13,935 nucleotides of DNA from Micrococcales bacterium UBA4448. Its GTDB lineage: Bacteria > Actinomycetota > Actinomycetes > Actinomycetales > Microbacteriaceae. How positions within the stretch are numbered: the stretch's first letter is position 1; every line of letters starts with the position of its first letter. Positions 6,666 to 13,899 of the stretch are shown in pieces. The stretch spans positions 1-13,935 of the forward strand of contig DGPE01000044.1 of assembly GCA_002390305.1 (NCBI GenBank), read 5' to 3'. The translations under genes and the position numbers were made by a program. The notes under the pieces are model-generated. The model worked only from the letters and a program-made list of their open reading frames with translations, searched no databases and had not been told where the DNA came from.

Positions 6666-8733
6666 TTTCCTGAACCGGTTCGGCCTTTTCAGGTAGGGCC
6701 TCAAGCTGCACAGTTTTGCGCTTTGGGACAGTAATTGGCCCCTTATTGGTTCCAGTTCGCTTGGTTGAAGAGCGCCACATTGTCCTGGCTGGGATCTTCT
6801 TCACAGCTTTGAAAATCTTCGCTATCTCATCCTGATTCAAGGTCTCTTTTTCCAGAAGCACCTTGGCCAGCTTGTCTAAGACCACTCGGTTCAAGGTAAG
6901 CGCCTTATAGGCCTCGTCCAGCGCCCTGTCTAAAATTGCGCCCACCTCAGCATCAACCTGCTGAGCCATCTCGTTTGAGTAACTCGAATGAGTTGCCAGC
7001 TCGCGACCCAAGAACGGTTCTGAGTTGCCACTGCCAAGAGAAATCGCACCGATTTTCTGGCTCATGCCGTACTTGGTGACCATGGTCCTGGCGATGCTTG
7101 TTGCCTTCTCAAAATCGTTTGAGGCACCGGTTGTCGGGTCCTTGAATACAATTTCTTCCGCGATCCGGCCACCCATTGCATAGGCGATCTGGTCAAGTAG
7201 TTGGTTGCGGGTGATCGAGTAGCGATCCTCCATTGGCATCACCATTGTGTATCCGAGCGCTCTGCCTCTTGGAAGAATGGTGATTTTGGTAACCGGGTCT
7301 GAATAATTGCAAGCTCCGGCAACTAGTGCGTGACCAGCCTCGTGATATGCGGTGACTAGACGCTCCTGGTCCTTCATGATTGAAGACTTTTTCTGAGGTC
7401 CACCAATTACTCGGTCGATTGCCTCATCGATTATTTCGTCCGTGATTTCTGCTCTGTTTAGTCTTGCAGCTAACAGCGCTGCCTCGTTTAGGACGTTTGC
7501 AAGGTCAGCTCCGGTGAAACCTGGAGTCCTTCTTGCAACCAGTGTGAGGTCAACATTTTCAGCAAGTGGCTTGGATTTTGAGTGAACCTTCAAGATTTGC
7601 TCGCGGCCCTTGAGGTCGGGAGCCCCGACGCCAACTTGACGGTCGAAACGGCCCGGGCGCAATAGCGCAGGGTCTAAGACATCGGGTCGGTTGGTAGCAG
7701 CGATCAGAATTACGTTCGTGTTGGTGTCAAAACCATCCATTTCGACCAGCAGCTGATTCAAAGTTTGTTCACGTTCATCATTACCGCCACCGATTCCGGT
7801 TCCACGGTGTCGACCAACGGCATCGATCTCGTCAACAAATATGATTGCTGGGGATGCCTGCTTGGCCTGTTCGAAAAGATCCCGGACCCTGGATGCACCA
7901 ACACCGACAAACATTTCCACGAAGTCAGAGCCTGAGATCGAGAAAAATGGCACGCCGGCTTCACCGGCAACAGCTTTGGCAATAAGAGTTTTACCGGTGC
8001 CCGGAGGGCCATAAAGCAAGACACCCTTCGGGATCTTTGCTCCCATGTCCTGGAATTTCTTTGGGTTCTTCAGAAAATCCTTCAGCTCTGTGAGCTCTTC
8101 CAACGCCTCTTCAATGCCTGCGACATCCTCAAAAGTGGTACTCGAGGTTTCCTTGGTGACCATCTTGGCTTTTGACTTACCAAACTGCATCACTCCGCGA
8201 CCGCCGCCTGACATCGAAGACATCAAAAACCAGAACAGGCCGAGGATGATTATGAATGGAAGCAGCGACCCAAGGATTGCCAGAATCCATGGAGTGGAAG
8301 GAACTTCGTCAGTCCAGCCCTCAGAGATTTGTGAATCTGCAACCAGGTCAGCAACCGTGTCGGCTCGGCCAGTAACAAAATAGAACTGGACATCGGATCC
8401 GTACTCCGGGTCTGGGTTTCGAAGCGTCACGTCGACCCGTTGATTACCGTCCAAGATGGTAACTTTTTCGGCGGCACCGGATTGGATCATCTCTAGCCCG
8501 ACCTGAGTATCAACTTTTGTGTATTGCTGGGAACCGATCAGACTGGTTCCAATAAGCACGACTGAAAGCGCAAGTGCGATCCAGAGCCATGGCCCGCGCA
8601 AGAAGCGCTTGAGCGTCATGGGCTGCTTCGTTTTGGTCTTCGCTTTTTCTTTATCTTTTTCAATTGGCGCATCTTGAGATTTGGGCTCGGAGCGCTTTTT
8701 TGTTTCTAATGTGTCTTTTTTCTGCTTATCCAT
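6655..8733 (-). CDS. ftsH: ATP-dependent zinc metalloprotease FtsH
   Basis: This membrane-anchored hexameric AAA+ protease degrades misfolded membrane and some cytosolic proteins. In the 692-residue reading: a Lys/Glu-rich N-terminus, a first membrane span at about 50-68, a short exported domain, a second span at about 148-171, the AAA+ domain with Walker A GPPGTGKT at 242-249, Walker B IIFVDEID at 297-304 and the second region of homology with NRPDVLDP..RPGRFDR, then the peptidase with HEAGH at 464-468 and the third zinc ligand D540 (NDFEKAT). The C-tail is basic and probably disordered. The start is uncertain: the frame reaches a TTG at 8781 inside hpt, ATG at 8733 leaves a 16-base gap after hpt, and ATG at 8619 would remove most of the Lys-rich extension. 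I chose 8733. hpt-ftsH-folE is a conserved actinobacterial order. Confidence 0.96.
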   Translation of the reverse strand: MDKQKKDTLETKKRSEPKSQDAPIEKDKEKAKTKTKQPMTLKRFLRGPWLWIALALSVVLIGTSLIGSQQYTKVDTQVGLEMIQSGAAEKVTILDGNQRVDVTLRNPDPEYGSDVQFYFVTGRADTVADLVADSQISEGWTDEVPSTPWILAILGSLLPFIIILGLFWFLMSSMSGGGRGVMQFGKSKAKMVTKETSSTTFEDVAGIEEALEELTELKDFLKNPKKFQDMGAKIPKGVLLYGPPGTGKTLIAKAVAGEAGVPFFSISGSDFVEMFVGVGASRVRDLFEQAKQASPAIIFVDEIDAVGRHRGTGIGGGNDEREQTLNQLLVEMDGFDTNTNVILIAATNRPDVLDPALLRPGRFDRQVGVGAPDLKGREQILKVHSKSKPLAENVDLTLVARRTPGFTGADLANVLNEAALLAARLNRAEITDEIIDEAIDRVIGGPQKKSSIMKDQERLVTAYHEAGHALVAGACNYSDPVTKITILPRGRALGYTMVMPMEDRYSITRNQLLDQIAYAMGGRIAEEIVFKDPTTGASNDFEKATSIARTMVTKYGMSQKIGAISLGSGNSEPFLGRELATHSSYSNEMAQQVDAEVGAILDRALDEAYKALTLNRVVLDKLAKVLLEKETLNQDEIAKIFKAVKKIPARTMWRSSTKRTGTNKGPITVPKRKTVQLEALPEKAEPVQENAD

Positions 8734-8749
8734 GCTTGCTATCCAGGTC

Positions 8750-9295
8750 CTATGAGTAAACCGAAGGTGACAGCACGCCAACTCCGTCCAGTGATCGGTA
8801 GCGCTCGTCGTAGTCCAGGCCGTATCCGACTACAAAGTCGCTTGGTATATCAAACCCCACCCATCGGACATCAATTTCCACCTTGGCAGCATCGGGCTTA
8901 CGCAAAAGCGTGACGACCTCAACCGATGCGGCACCGCGGTTGGCAAGATTTGTTGTGAGCCAAGAAAGAGTTAGGCCCGAATCAATAATGTCCTCGACAA
9001 TTAGAACGTGGCGGTCAGTGATGTCTGTGTCCAGATCTTTCAGTATCCGCACCACACCGGATGAGGTGGTTCCCGAGCCGTAGGAGGAAACCGCCATCCA
9101 GTCCTGCGAGGTTGAAAGCTGCATGGCTCTTGAAAGATCTGCCATGAATGGCACGGCACCTTTTAGAACACCGACTAGCAGTGGGTCTTTATCCGCATAA
9201 AACTTGTCTAGTTCCAAACCCATTTCTGCAACCCGAGCTGAGATTTGCTCTGCGGTCACAAGGACTTGAGTTATGTCTGGATGATTTAGTCGCAC
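8750..9295 (-). CDS. hpt: Hypoxanthine (guanine) phosphoribosyltransferase
   Basis: It salvages hypoxanthine and guanine to IMP and GMP using PRPP. The 181-residue product has the type I phosphoribosyltransferase pattern: VGVLKGAVPF near 41-50, the flexible loop SYGSGTTSSG at 71-80, the PRPP-binding motif VLIVEDIIDSGLTL at 97-110 with the acidic pair E101-D102, and DFVVGYGLDYDERYR near 153-167, which binds the purine. The start is GTG at 9295; GGGAG lies seven bases ahead in the 24-base gap after tilS. tilS-hpt-ftsH is a frequent order in Gram-positive bacteria. Whether xanthine is also accepted cannot be read from the sequence. Confidence 0.96.
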   Translation of the reverse strand: MRLNHPDITQVLVTAEQISARVAEMGLELDKFYADKDPLLVGVLKGAVPFMADLSRAMQLSTSQDWMAVSSYGSGTTSSGVVRILKDLDTDITDRHVLIVEDIIDSGLTLSWLTTNLANRGAASVEVVTLLRKPDAAKVEIDVRWVGFDIPSDFVVGYGLDYDERYRSLDGVGVLSPSVYS

Positions 9296-9319
9296 TAAAA
9301 GGCTCCCGAGGTTGTTGGT

Positions 9320-10318
9320 TTACTGGCCTGTAAATACAAGCTTTTGGTTTACCCGCTCTACTGTAATGCCAGAAAGAACCAGCTTGTTTTGTCCGTGCCA
9401 ATTCGTAATAAGTTCATCAATTCCAAGCACCTGCGTGCGGCTCACACCCTTGCCGCCTGCCTGAACAGCAACCTCGAAGAGCAGTTTTCGTCTAATCCCG
9501 TAGGGCTTTGATTCCAGAGCTGAAATTGAAACCAGGTGGTTGCCCTCGGAATCCAATTGCACGGCAACAGTCAAGAGCTCGGAAACCGCATTGGAGATGG
9601 CGTCTTCGGACTCGGTTGCAATTTCTGCAGTTCTGCTAAGAGCCTCTGCGAATCCTGGCCCCAGTTCGGTTTCCATCTTGTCAAGCAGGTTCCTAACCCT
9701 CACTCTGGTGAAGCGCTCATCTTTGTTATGGGGATCGTCCCAGAACAAAATGTCTTGATCTATGCAGCTTTGACGCAGTAATTCACGCTTCAGACCAAGA
9801 AGCGGTCGCAATAACTTTTTGTCAGCATCCAGAAGCTGCATTCCTGAAATAGATTTCAGCCCTGAGCCTCTGGTCAAACCAATTAGGACAGTCTCTGCCT
9901 GATCTTCGAGGTTGTGGCCCAAGACAACCAACTCCGCACCAACCAGGTTTCTTGCTTGCTCTAAAGCTTGGTATCTTGCGGTTCTTGCGGCCGCCTCTGG
10001 ACCGCTGGAGTCCTTTTTAACGCTGACCGATTCGATTACAACTGGATCAACCCCCAGTGCTTCGAGTCTCAAGAGTGCTTGTCTAGCGATTTCGTCAGAG
10101 CCTGCCTGAAGCCCGTGATCAACGACACAGGCTGCCACTAAGAGCCCCAACTTGGGTGCTTCGAATGCGGTAGCGGCGGCAAGAGCAAGTGAATCTGGGC
10201 CCCCTGAACAGGCAACCAGAATCCTTGCACCTTGCTCTAGATCAAGCTCGACAAGAGCGTCCCGAACGGCTCGGCGAACATCGGCAACTGCCGGAGTAAG
10301 TCGATTTCTCAAAACCAT
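9320..10318 (-). CDS. tilS: tRNA(Ile)-lysidine synthase
   Basis: It converts C34 of tRNA-Ile(CAU) to lysidine so that the tRNA reads AUA and accepts isoleucine; this is essential in nearly all bacteria. The N-type ATP-binding PP-loop SGGPDS is at 38-43 (332-residue reading), followed by VVDHGLQ at about 65-71, LGHNLEDQAETVL near 134-146 and a C-terminal substrate-binding part. It is shorter than the E. coli protein (about 430) and appears to lack the last domain, as is usual in actinobacteria. The frame extends to a TTG at 10327, but the ATG at 10318 is preferred; only GAGAG is visible just ahead, so the gene may have a short leader. It is the first gene of the long minus-strand run and divergent from ppa, 47 bases away. 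Confidence 0.94.
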   Translation of the reverse strand: MVLRNRLTPAVADVRRAVRDALVELDLEQGARILVACSGGPDSLALAAATAFEAPKLGLLVAACVVDHGLQAGSDEIARQALLRLEALGVDPVVIESVSVKKDSSGPEAAARTARYQALEQARNLVGAELVVLGHNLEDQAETVLIGLTRGSGLKSISGMQLLDADKKLLRPLLGLKRELLRQSCIDQDILFWDDPHNKDERFTRVRVRNLLDKMETELGPGFAEALSRTAEIATESEDAISNAVSELLTVAVQLDSEGNHLVSISALESKPYGIRRKLLFEVAVQAGGKGVSRTQVLGIDELITNWHGQNKLVLSGITVERVNQKLVFTGQ

Positions 10319-10346
10319 TGCTCTCAATTCGGTAATCTTTTATCTA
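10318..10346 (+). promoter_or_regulatory. Candidate ppa promoter in the tilS/ppa divergent gap
   Basis: TTGCTC at 10318-10323 and TATCTA at 10341-10346 are 17 bases apart, pointing to ppa, with a predicted leader of roughly 13-15 bases that still holds GAGGAG. TAATCT at 10333-10338 is an alternative -10. The same 47 bases must also hold the tilS promoter on the other strand, for which I see no clear pair of boxes. Confidence 0.35.
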
Positions 10347-10354
10347 AGCCTATT

Positions 10355-10360
10355 GAGGAG
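10355..10360 (+). promoter_or_regulatory. Ribosome binding site of ppa (decides TTG start)
   Basis: GAGGAG, five bases before the TTG at 10366. It fixes the ppa start at a TTG and gives the N-terminus expected for the family. Confidence 0.75.
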
Positions 10361-10365
10361 AAGCC

Positions 10366-10845
10366 TTGTCATACGACGTAGTTATTGAGATTCCGCGCGG
10401 TTCCAGAAACAAATATGAGGTTGACCACGAATCAGGACGGGTCTATCTGGACCGTGTGCTGTTCACGCCTTTTGTTTATCCGACCGATTATGGCTTCTTT
10501 GAAAACACGCTGGGCGGCGACGGCGACCCGCTTGACGCGCTTGTTCTGCTTGAGTACCCGCTGTTTCCAGGCGTTGGCGTCAAGGTGCGAGCGGTTGGCA
10601 TGCTGGTCATGGAAGACGATGGCGGAGTGGACGAGAAGGTTATTTGCGTTCCCGCCAAAGATCCGCGCTGGGATCACATTCAAGACCTAAAAGATGTCCC
10701 GAAGCAAACTCTCGATGAGATTGAGCATTTTTTCTCTCGCTATAAGGATCTAGAGCCTGGCAAATGGGTCAAGATTCAGGGCTGGGAAGGTAAAGAAAAA
10801 ACCGAAAAGGTTATCGAAGCCGCCTATGCCAACTTCAAGCATTAA
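10366..10845 (+). CDS. ppa: Inorganic pyrophosphatase, family I
   Basis: This soluble, magnesium-dependent enzyme hydrolyses pyrophosphate, pulling forward tRNA charging, nucleotide and polymer synthesis. The 159 residues are typical of the bacterial hexameric form. Visible active-site elements are NKYEVDHESGRVYLDR at 15-30, YPTDYGF at 38-44, the signature GDGDPLDAL at 51-59 with metal-binding D52, D54 and D57, and VICVPAKDPRW near 82-92. The start is TTG at 10366 with a strong binding site, and the product starts MSYDVVIEIPRG, the normal family N-terminus. The following DUF2207 gene starts inside its last codons. The gene is divergent from tilS, as ppa and the tilS-hpt pair are neighbours in other actinobacteria. 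Confidence 0.97.
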   Translation: MSYDVVIEIPRGSRNKYEVDHESGRVYLDRVLFTPFVYPTDYGFFENTLGGDGDPLDALVLLEYPLFPGVGVKVRAVGMLVMEDDGGVDEKVICVPAKDPRWDHIQDLKDVPKQTLDEIEHFFSRYKDLEPGKWVKIQGWEGKEKTEKVIEAAYANFKH

Positions 10846-12577
10846 ATTCTTCAGCAGCACACTAGCCGCATTTTTGGCAATCTGGCTGCTCCCGCTGGGA
10901 GCTCAAGCATCCGTTGACGATTTTTACTTCGACTCGTTTGACGCCGAATTTGAAATTTCCTCCGACAAGGATGGCGTTGCAACTCTTGAAGTAAAAGAAA
11001 CTTTGGTTGCTGTCTTTCCCGAGTATGACCAGAACCGAGGTTTGATTCGGTACTTGCCCTCTTGGTATAACCGAATGCCCCTGGAGACGGAAATTCTTTC
11101 GCTCACCGACGGGGCCGGAAACGACAGGCCGTTAGAGACGTTTTCAGAGTCGGGCTACCTAGCGGTGGACTCCGTGGTTCCAAAGGGAGAGTTTTTGTAT
11201 GGGGCTCAGACCTTTGTGTTGAGTTATCGGCAGAAAAATGTGATCGGGGATTTCACTGATAGCACCGGTTTTCAGGAGTTCTACTGGGATATCAACGGCT
11301 CTGGATGGAGTCAAGACTTTGAAACAGTCCGAGCCCAAATCCAGGTCGATGACCGGGCAAGTGCTGGCTTAGTGCGCGAAGAGTCCGCTTGCTATTTCGG
11401 TTCTGAGGGTGAGACAAATCGCTGCAAGCTAAAATTCACGGACGCCGATGACTCGGTGCTTGTGCTTGTTGAGCAACAAAACCTGAGCGCTTATCAGACC
11501 GTGACTGTGTCGCTCGCCTTTGAACCGGGGACTTTTTTGATCTTGACCAGAGACCCGGCTGACTACCCACTCAATTGGTTGTTGATTCCATTATTTGCTG
11601 GGTTGCTGGCAAGCGCTGCATTTGCTCTGCGATACAACTTGAGAGTCTTGGCTGGCGCAAAGGGACGAAAGTCGATTGTGGCTGAATACCTTCCTCCTGA
11701 GGGGATAACACTTGAGATGGCAGCGCAACTGCTTGGGGCTGGCGGGGCCTTGCCGGTGGCCAAGCTGCTGGAACTTGCGGTTGCCGGAAAGATACATCTC
11801 AAAGAAATCCGTAAATCACGCTGGAGTGTTACAAGATCAGACATACAGCTCTCAGATGATGACGTAGTCGCGCTGAAGGCGCTGTTCGGGCAGCTGCCCG
11901 AAATTGGAGTCGAGCTTCAACTACCCAAGAGCAACAAGAGCTTGTCTGCGCGATTGGTCAAATATGGCAAGCAACTCAAAGTCAGCTTTCAGGAGACCTT
12001 CACAGTCAAGGTAGCGCTGGCTCCAAGGCTGCTATTTGTGATATCTTCTCTGGTGCTGAGCGCTTCAGGGCTGACCATCGCAATCATATCGCTCTCGAAT
12101 AGATATGGAAATTGGATGGTGGTCACGGCCCTAGTTGGCTTCGCAGTCCTTGGCCCAGTGGGAGCCTTGCTTATGTCTAGAACTCCGCTCAATGCCCTCG
12201 GCGCACGGACAAGAGACCACCTGAAGGGCTTGAAGATATATATGAAGCTGGCCGAGCGTGACCGACTTGCCTATCTGCAGTCTCCATCGGGCGCTCTTCG
12301 AGTTGGGGAAGATGACTATCTAAAACTCCACGAAAGGCTGCTCCCATGGGCAATCCTCTTGGGGCTTGGTAAGGCATGGACGAAAGAGCTCAGCGAGCAG
12401 TACGGGGATGACCAACCGTTCTGGATTACCAGTATCAATAGCTCCCACTTCGCAGGAACGATGAAATCACTCTCATCCGGAACCACTGCATCATTTGGCT
12501 CCAGCACCTCGGGTGGTGCCGGTGGTGGCGGTGGTGCCGGTGGCGGTGGTGGCGGTGGCGGTGGCGGTGGCCGCTAG
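10826..12577 (+). CDS. DUF2207 family membrane protein with Gly-rich tail
   Basis: Biochemical function is unknown. The 583 residues have a signal peptide (hydrophobic 12-25, likely cut after AQA at 28), an exported beta-rich domain to about 245 with two cysteines (C189, C200) that could pair, a membrane span at 250-269, a cytosolic region, two more spans at about 402-424 and 430-450, then a cytosolic segment with LHERLLPWAILLGLGKAW at 501-518, the pattern I recall as LLPYAIALGVEKxW in DUF2207 proteins, and a Gly-rich end typical of the family (20 residues, 18 of them Gly, then Arg). The ATG at 10826 overlaps the ppa end by 20 bases, so the two are probably coupled. Its stop overlaps that of the convergent NlpC/P60 gene. 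Family assignment is firm, role unassigned. Confidence 0.88.
   Translation: MPTSSIKFFSSTLAAFLAIWLLPLGAQASVDDFYFDSFDAEFEISSDKDGVATLEVKETLVAVFPEYDQNRGLIRYLPSWYNRMPLETEILSLTDGAGNDRPLETFSESGYLAVDSVVPKGEFLYGAQTFVLSYRQKNVIGDFTDSTGFQEFYWDINGSGWSQDFETVRAQIQVDDRASAGLVREESACYFGSEGETNRCKLKFTDADDSVLVLVEQQNLSAYQTVTVSLAFEPGTFLILTRDPADYPLNWLLIPLFAGLLASAAFALRYNLRVLAGAKGRKSIVAEYLPPEGITLEMAAQLLGAGGALPVAKLLELAVAGKIHLKEIRKSRWSVTRSDIQLSDDDVVALKALFGQLPEIGVELQLPKSNKSLSARLVKYGKQLKVSFQETFTVKVALAPRLLFVISSLVLSASGLTIAIISLSNRYGNWMVVTALVGFAVLGPVGALLMSRTPLNALGARTRDHLKGLKIYMKLAERDRLAYLQSPSGALRVGEDDYLKLHERLLPWAILLGLGKAWTKELSEQYGDDQPFWITSINSSHFAGTMKSLSSGTTASFGSSTSGGAGGGGGAGGGGGGGGGGGR
12512..12571 (+). repeat. In-frame GGT/GGC glycine-codon repeat at the end of the DUF2207 gene
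   Basis: Twenty codons, of which eighteen are GGT or GGC and two are GCC. The last part is an alternating GGTGGC unit repeated four times, and a GGTGGTGCC block occurs twice at the start. It encodes the Gly-rich tail. Such a simple repeat can change length by replication slippage in three-base steps without breaking the frame. Confidence 0.85.
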
Positions 12578-13773
12578 GCGCTAGGCCTTCCGGCATAGGG
12601 CCAGATTTCACCGTAGCGAACCGGAACTATTCGAACTGTTCTGGCTGGGTTCGGAGCTTCCAGCATCATGCCGTCGCCCAGGTAGATCGCCACGTGATAC
12701 TTGTCGCCGGAGAAAGCTCGCTCTTTGCTCCACCAAATCAGGTCACCTCGCTGGATGTTTTGGAAGGGCACCAGCTTTTGCTTGCTTGCCATCACGTTGT
12801 ATTGAGCAGTAGCCGAGTGCCAACCGATGTAAATACCGGCTGCAGCGTAGGCCTTCATTGTGATTCCAGAGCAGTCCCAAACGTTCGGTCCTGAACCTCC
12901 CAGAACATACCTTTCACCCAGCTGCTCAGAAGCAAACGCGATGGCAGTTTCAACCTCGGCCCAATTTGGGTCCCCAACACTGTAGAGCTCGGGTGCTGTG
13001 GGAGCAGACTTCACTAGGTTCTGCCTGCGCTCGGCCTCTAGGCCTTCAATTCTTTGGCGCTCAAGGTCTGCTGCGGTGTCCTTTAGGGTTGCCAACTGGC
13101 TCATCATGGTTGCCCGTTGGCGCTCAGATTCTTGAACTTTTGCGATAACGGCATCGGCAGCCGCCTCAGCCTCCTCAAGCAGCTGCTTGGCTTCTGCCTC
13201 GATGCCCACTAATTCAGCCTTTGCACTATCCAACTCCAAAGCTAGCGCCTGGGCCTGCGTTTGCTTTTCCAGCGCAGCCTCGTAGATGGCGCCGGTTCTT
13301 TGGGCCAACATATCCTGCATTGTCAGCTGGTAGAGCAGGTCTTCGGCATTTGCGGGATTGAAGAAAAGCTCCATTGTCATGTTGCCACTGGCCTGGTCCC
13401 TATACATTTTGCCGACAATCTGAGCCAGCTGGACCTTGGCATCTTCGGCCTGTTTCTCGGAAAGAAGCACCTTTGCCTCAAGCCCTTCAACCTTGGCCGC
13501 CATAAGCGCAACTTGTTCGGTGGCCTGGTTATAAGCTTCGTTTTTTTGAAGTGCAACTATCTCTAGAGCATCTGCTTCTTCTTGGAGGGTTTCTAGAATT
13601 CCCTCAATCCGTTCAACCATGTCTTTCTTGGTTTGGACGCTAGCTTTGGCCTTCGCGACTTCGGCAGCAGTTGGGTAATCCGGAACGGCATAGGCCGGCG
13701 ACAGCAGCACTCCGGAAAACAAAATACCCGCTCCGGCTAGCGCTGCAATCAGCTTGTTACGACCCAGTTTCAA
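12574..13773 (-). CDS. Secreted NlpC/P60 peptidoglycan hydrolase with coiled-coil N-terminus
   Basis: It is probably a D,L-endopeptidase cutting peptidoglycan stem peptides outside the cell, of the RipA/CwlO kind. The 399 residues hold a signal peptide (KLGRNK, hydrophobic core, AYA cut near residue 29), a long Ala/Glu/Gln-rich coiled coil at about 38-255, a linker, and a C-terminal NlpC/P60 domain from about 275. Catalytic residues are C301 in VWDCSG, H360 in YHVAIYLGDG, and E372 in MLEAP at the third position, with the H-to-E spacing of 12 that I recall for RipA (H432, E444). The frame reaches a TTG at 13803, but the TTG at 13773 has GGAGG four bases ahead and begins the signal peptide cleanly. 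It converges on the DUF2207 gene with overlapping stops. The exact bond cut and the divisome link are inferred. Confidence 0.9.
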   Translation of the reverse strand: MKLGRNKLIAALAGAGILFSGVLLSPAYAVPDYPTAAEVAKAKASVQTKKDMVERIEGILETLQEEADALEIVALQKNEAYNQATEQVALMAAKVEGLEAKVLLSEKQAEDAKVQLAQIVGKMYRDQASGNMTMELFFNPANAEDLLYQLTMQDMLAQRTGAIYEAALEKQTQAQALALELDSAKAELVGIEAEAKQLLEEAEAAADAVIAKVQESERQRATMMSQLATLKDTAADLERQRIEGLEAERRQNLVKSAPTAPELYSVGDPNWAEVETAIAFASEQLGERYVLGGSGPNVWDCSGITMKAYAAAGIYIGWHSATAQYNVMASKQKLVPFQNIQRGDLIWWSKERAFSGDKYHVAIYLGDGMMLEAPNPARTVRIVPVRYGEIWPYAGRPSA

Positions 13774-13777
13774 ATTG

Positions 13778-13782
13778 CCTCC
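13778..13782 (-). promoter_or_regulatory. Ribosome binding site of the NlpC/P60 gene (decides TTG start)
   Basis: GGAGG on the minus strand, four bases before the TTG at 13773. It favours this start over the TTG at 13803, which has GAGG only one base ahead and would add ten residues in front of a normal signal peptide. Confidence 0.6.
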
Positions 13783-13813
13783 AAGCAACAATGGTAAATG
13801 CAAGCCTCAAGTA

Positions 13814-13843
13814 ATAACTGAACGTTTGCTCAGTGTTGCGCAA
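13814..13843 (-). promoter_or_regulatory. Candidate promoter of the NlpC/P60 gene
   Basis: On the minus strand TTGCGC (13843-13838) and AGTTAT (13819-13814) are 18 bases apart, leaving a leader of roughly 33 bases. The -10 is poor, so this is a weak call. Its -35 overlaps that of the tRNA gene on the other strand because TTGCGCAA is a palindrome. No riboswitch fits in the short leader. Confidence 0.25.
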
Positions 13844-13865
13844 TAGCCCATTTGCCCAGTATTGT
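13836..13865 (+). promoter_or_regulatory. Candidate tRNA-Glu promoter
   Basis: TTGCGC at 13836-13841 and TATTGT at 13860-13865 are 18 bases apart. Transcription would start near 13872, giving a tRNA leader of about 28 bases. Position and form are suitable, but this rests on one sequence. Confidence 0.35.
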
Positions 13866-13899
13866 TATGCCTCGGTGCAATTGAAGTCGCCAACTTCAC

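Noticed and set aside
6666..6704. Upstream TTG start of folE at 6704
   Set aside because: The 13 added residues are Arg/Pro-rich, lie within ftsH and are unlike the family N-terminus; the ATG at 6665 fits.
7758..8024. 88-codon minus-strand frame inside ftsH
   Set aside because: Out of frame within the AAA+ domain of ftsH, where every conserved motif is intact.
8734..8781. Upstream TTG start of ftsH at 8781
   Set aside because: It would overlap hpt by 32 bases and add an atypical Cys/His-containing stretch without a binding site.
13774..13803. Upstream TTG start of the NlpC/P60 gene at 13803
   Set aside because: It has a binding site only one base ahead, while the TTG at 13773 has GGAGG at a usable distance and begins a standard signal peptide.
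13774..13899. ydaO/c-di-AMP riboswitch before the NlpC/P60 gene, as found before some actinobacterial cell-wall hydrolases
   Set aside because: The 126-base gap also holds a divergent tRNA leader and the visible leader is only about 30 bases; I see none of the conserved riboswitch elements.
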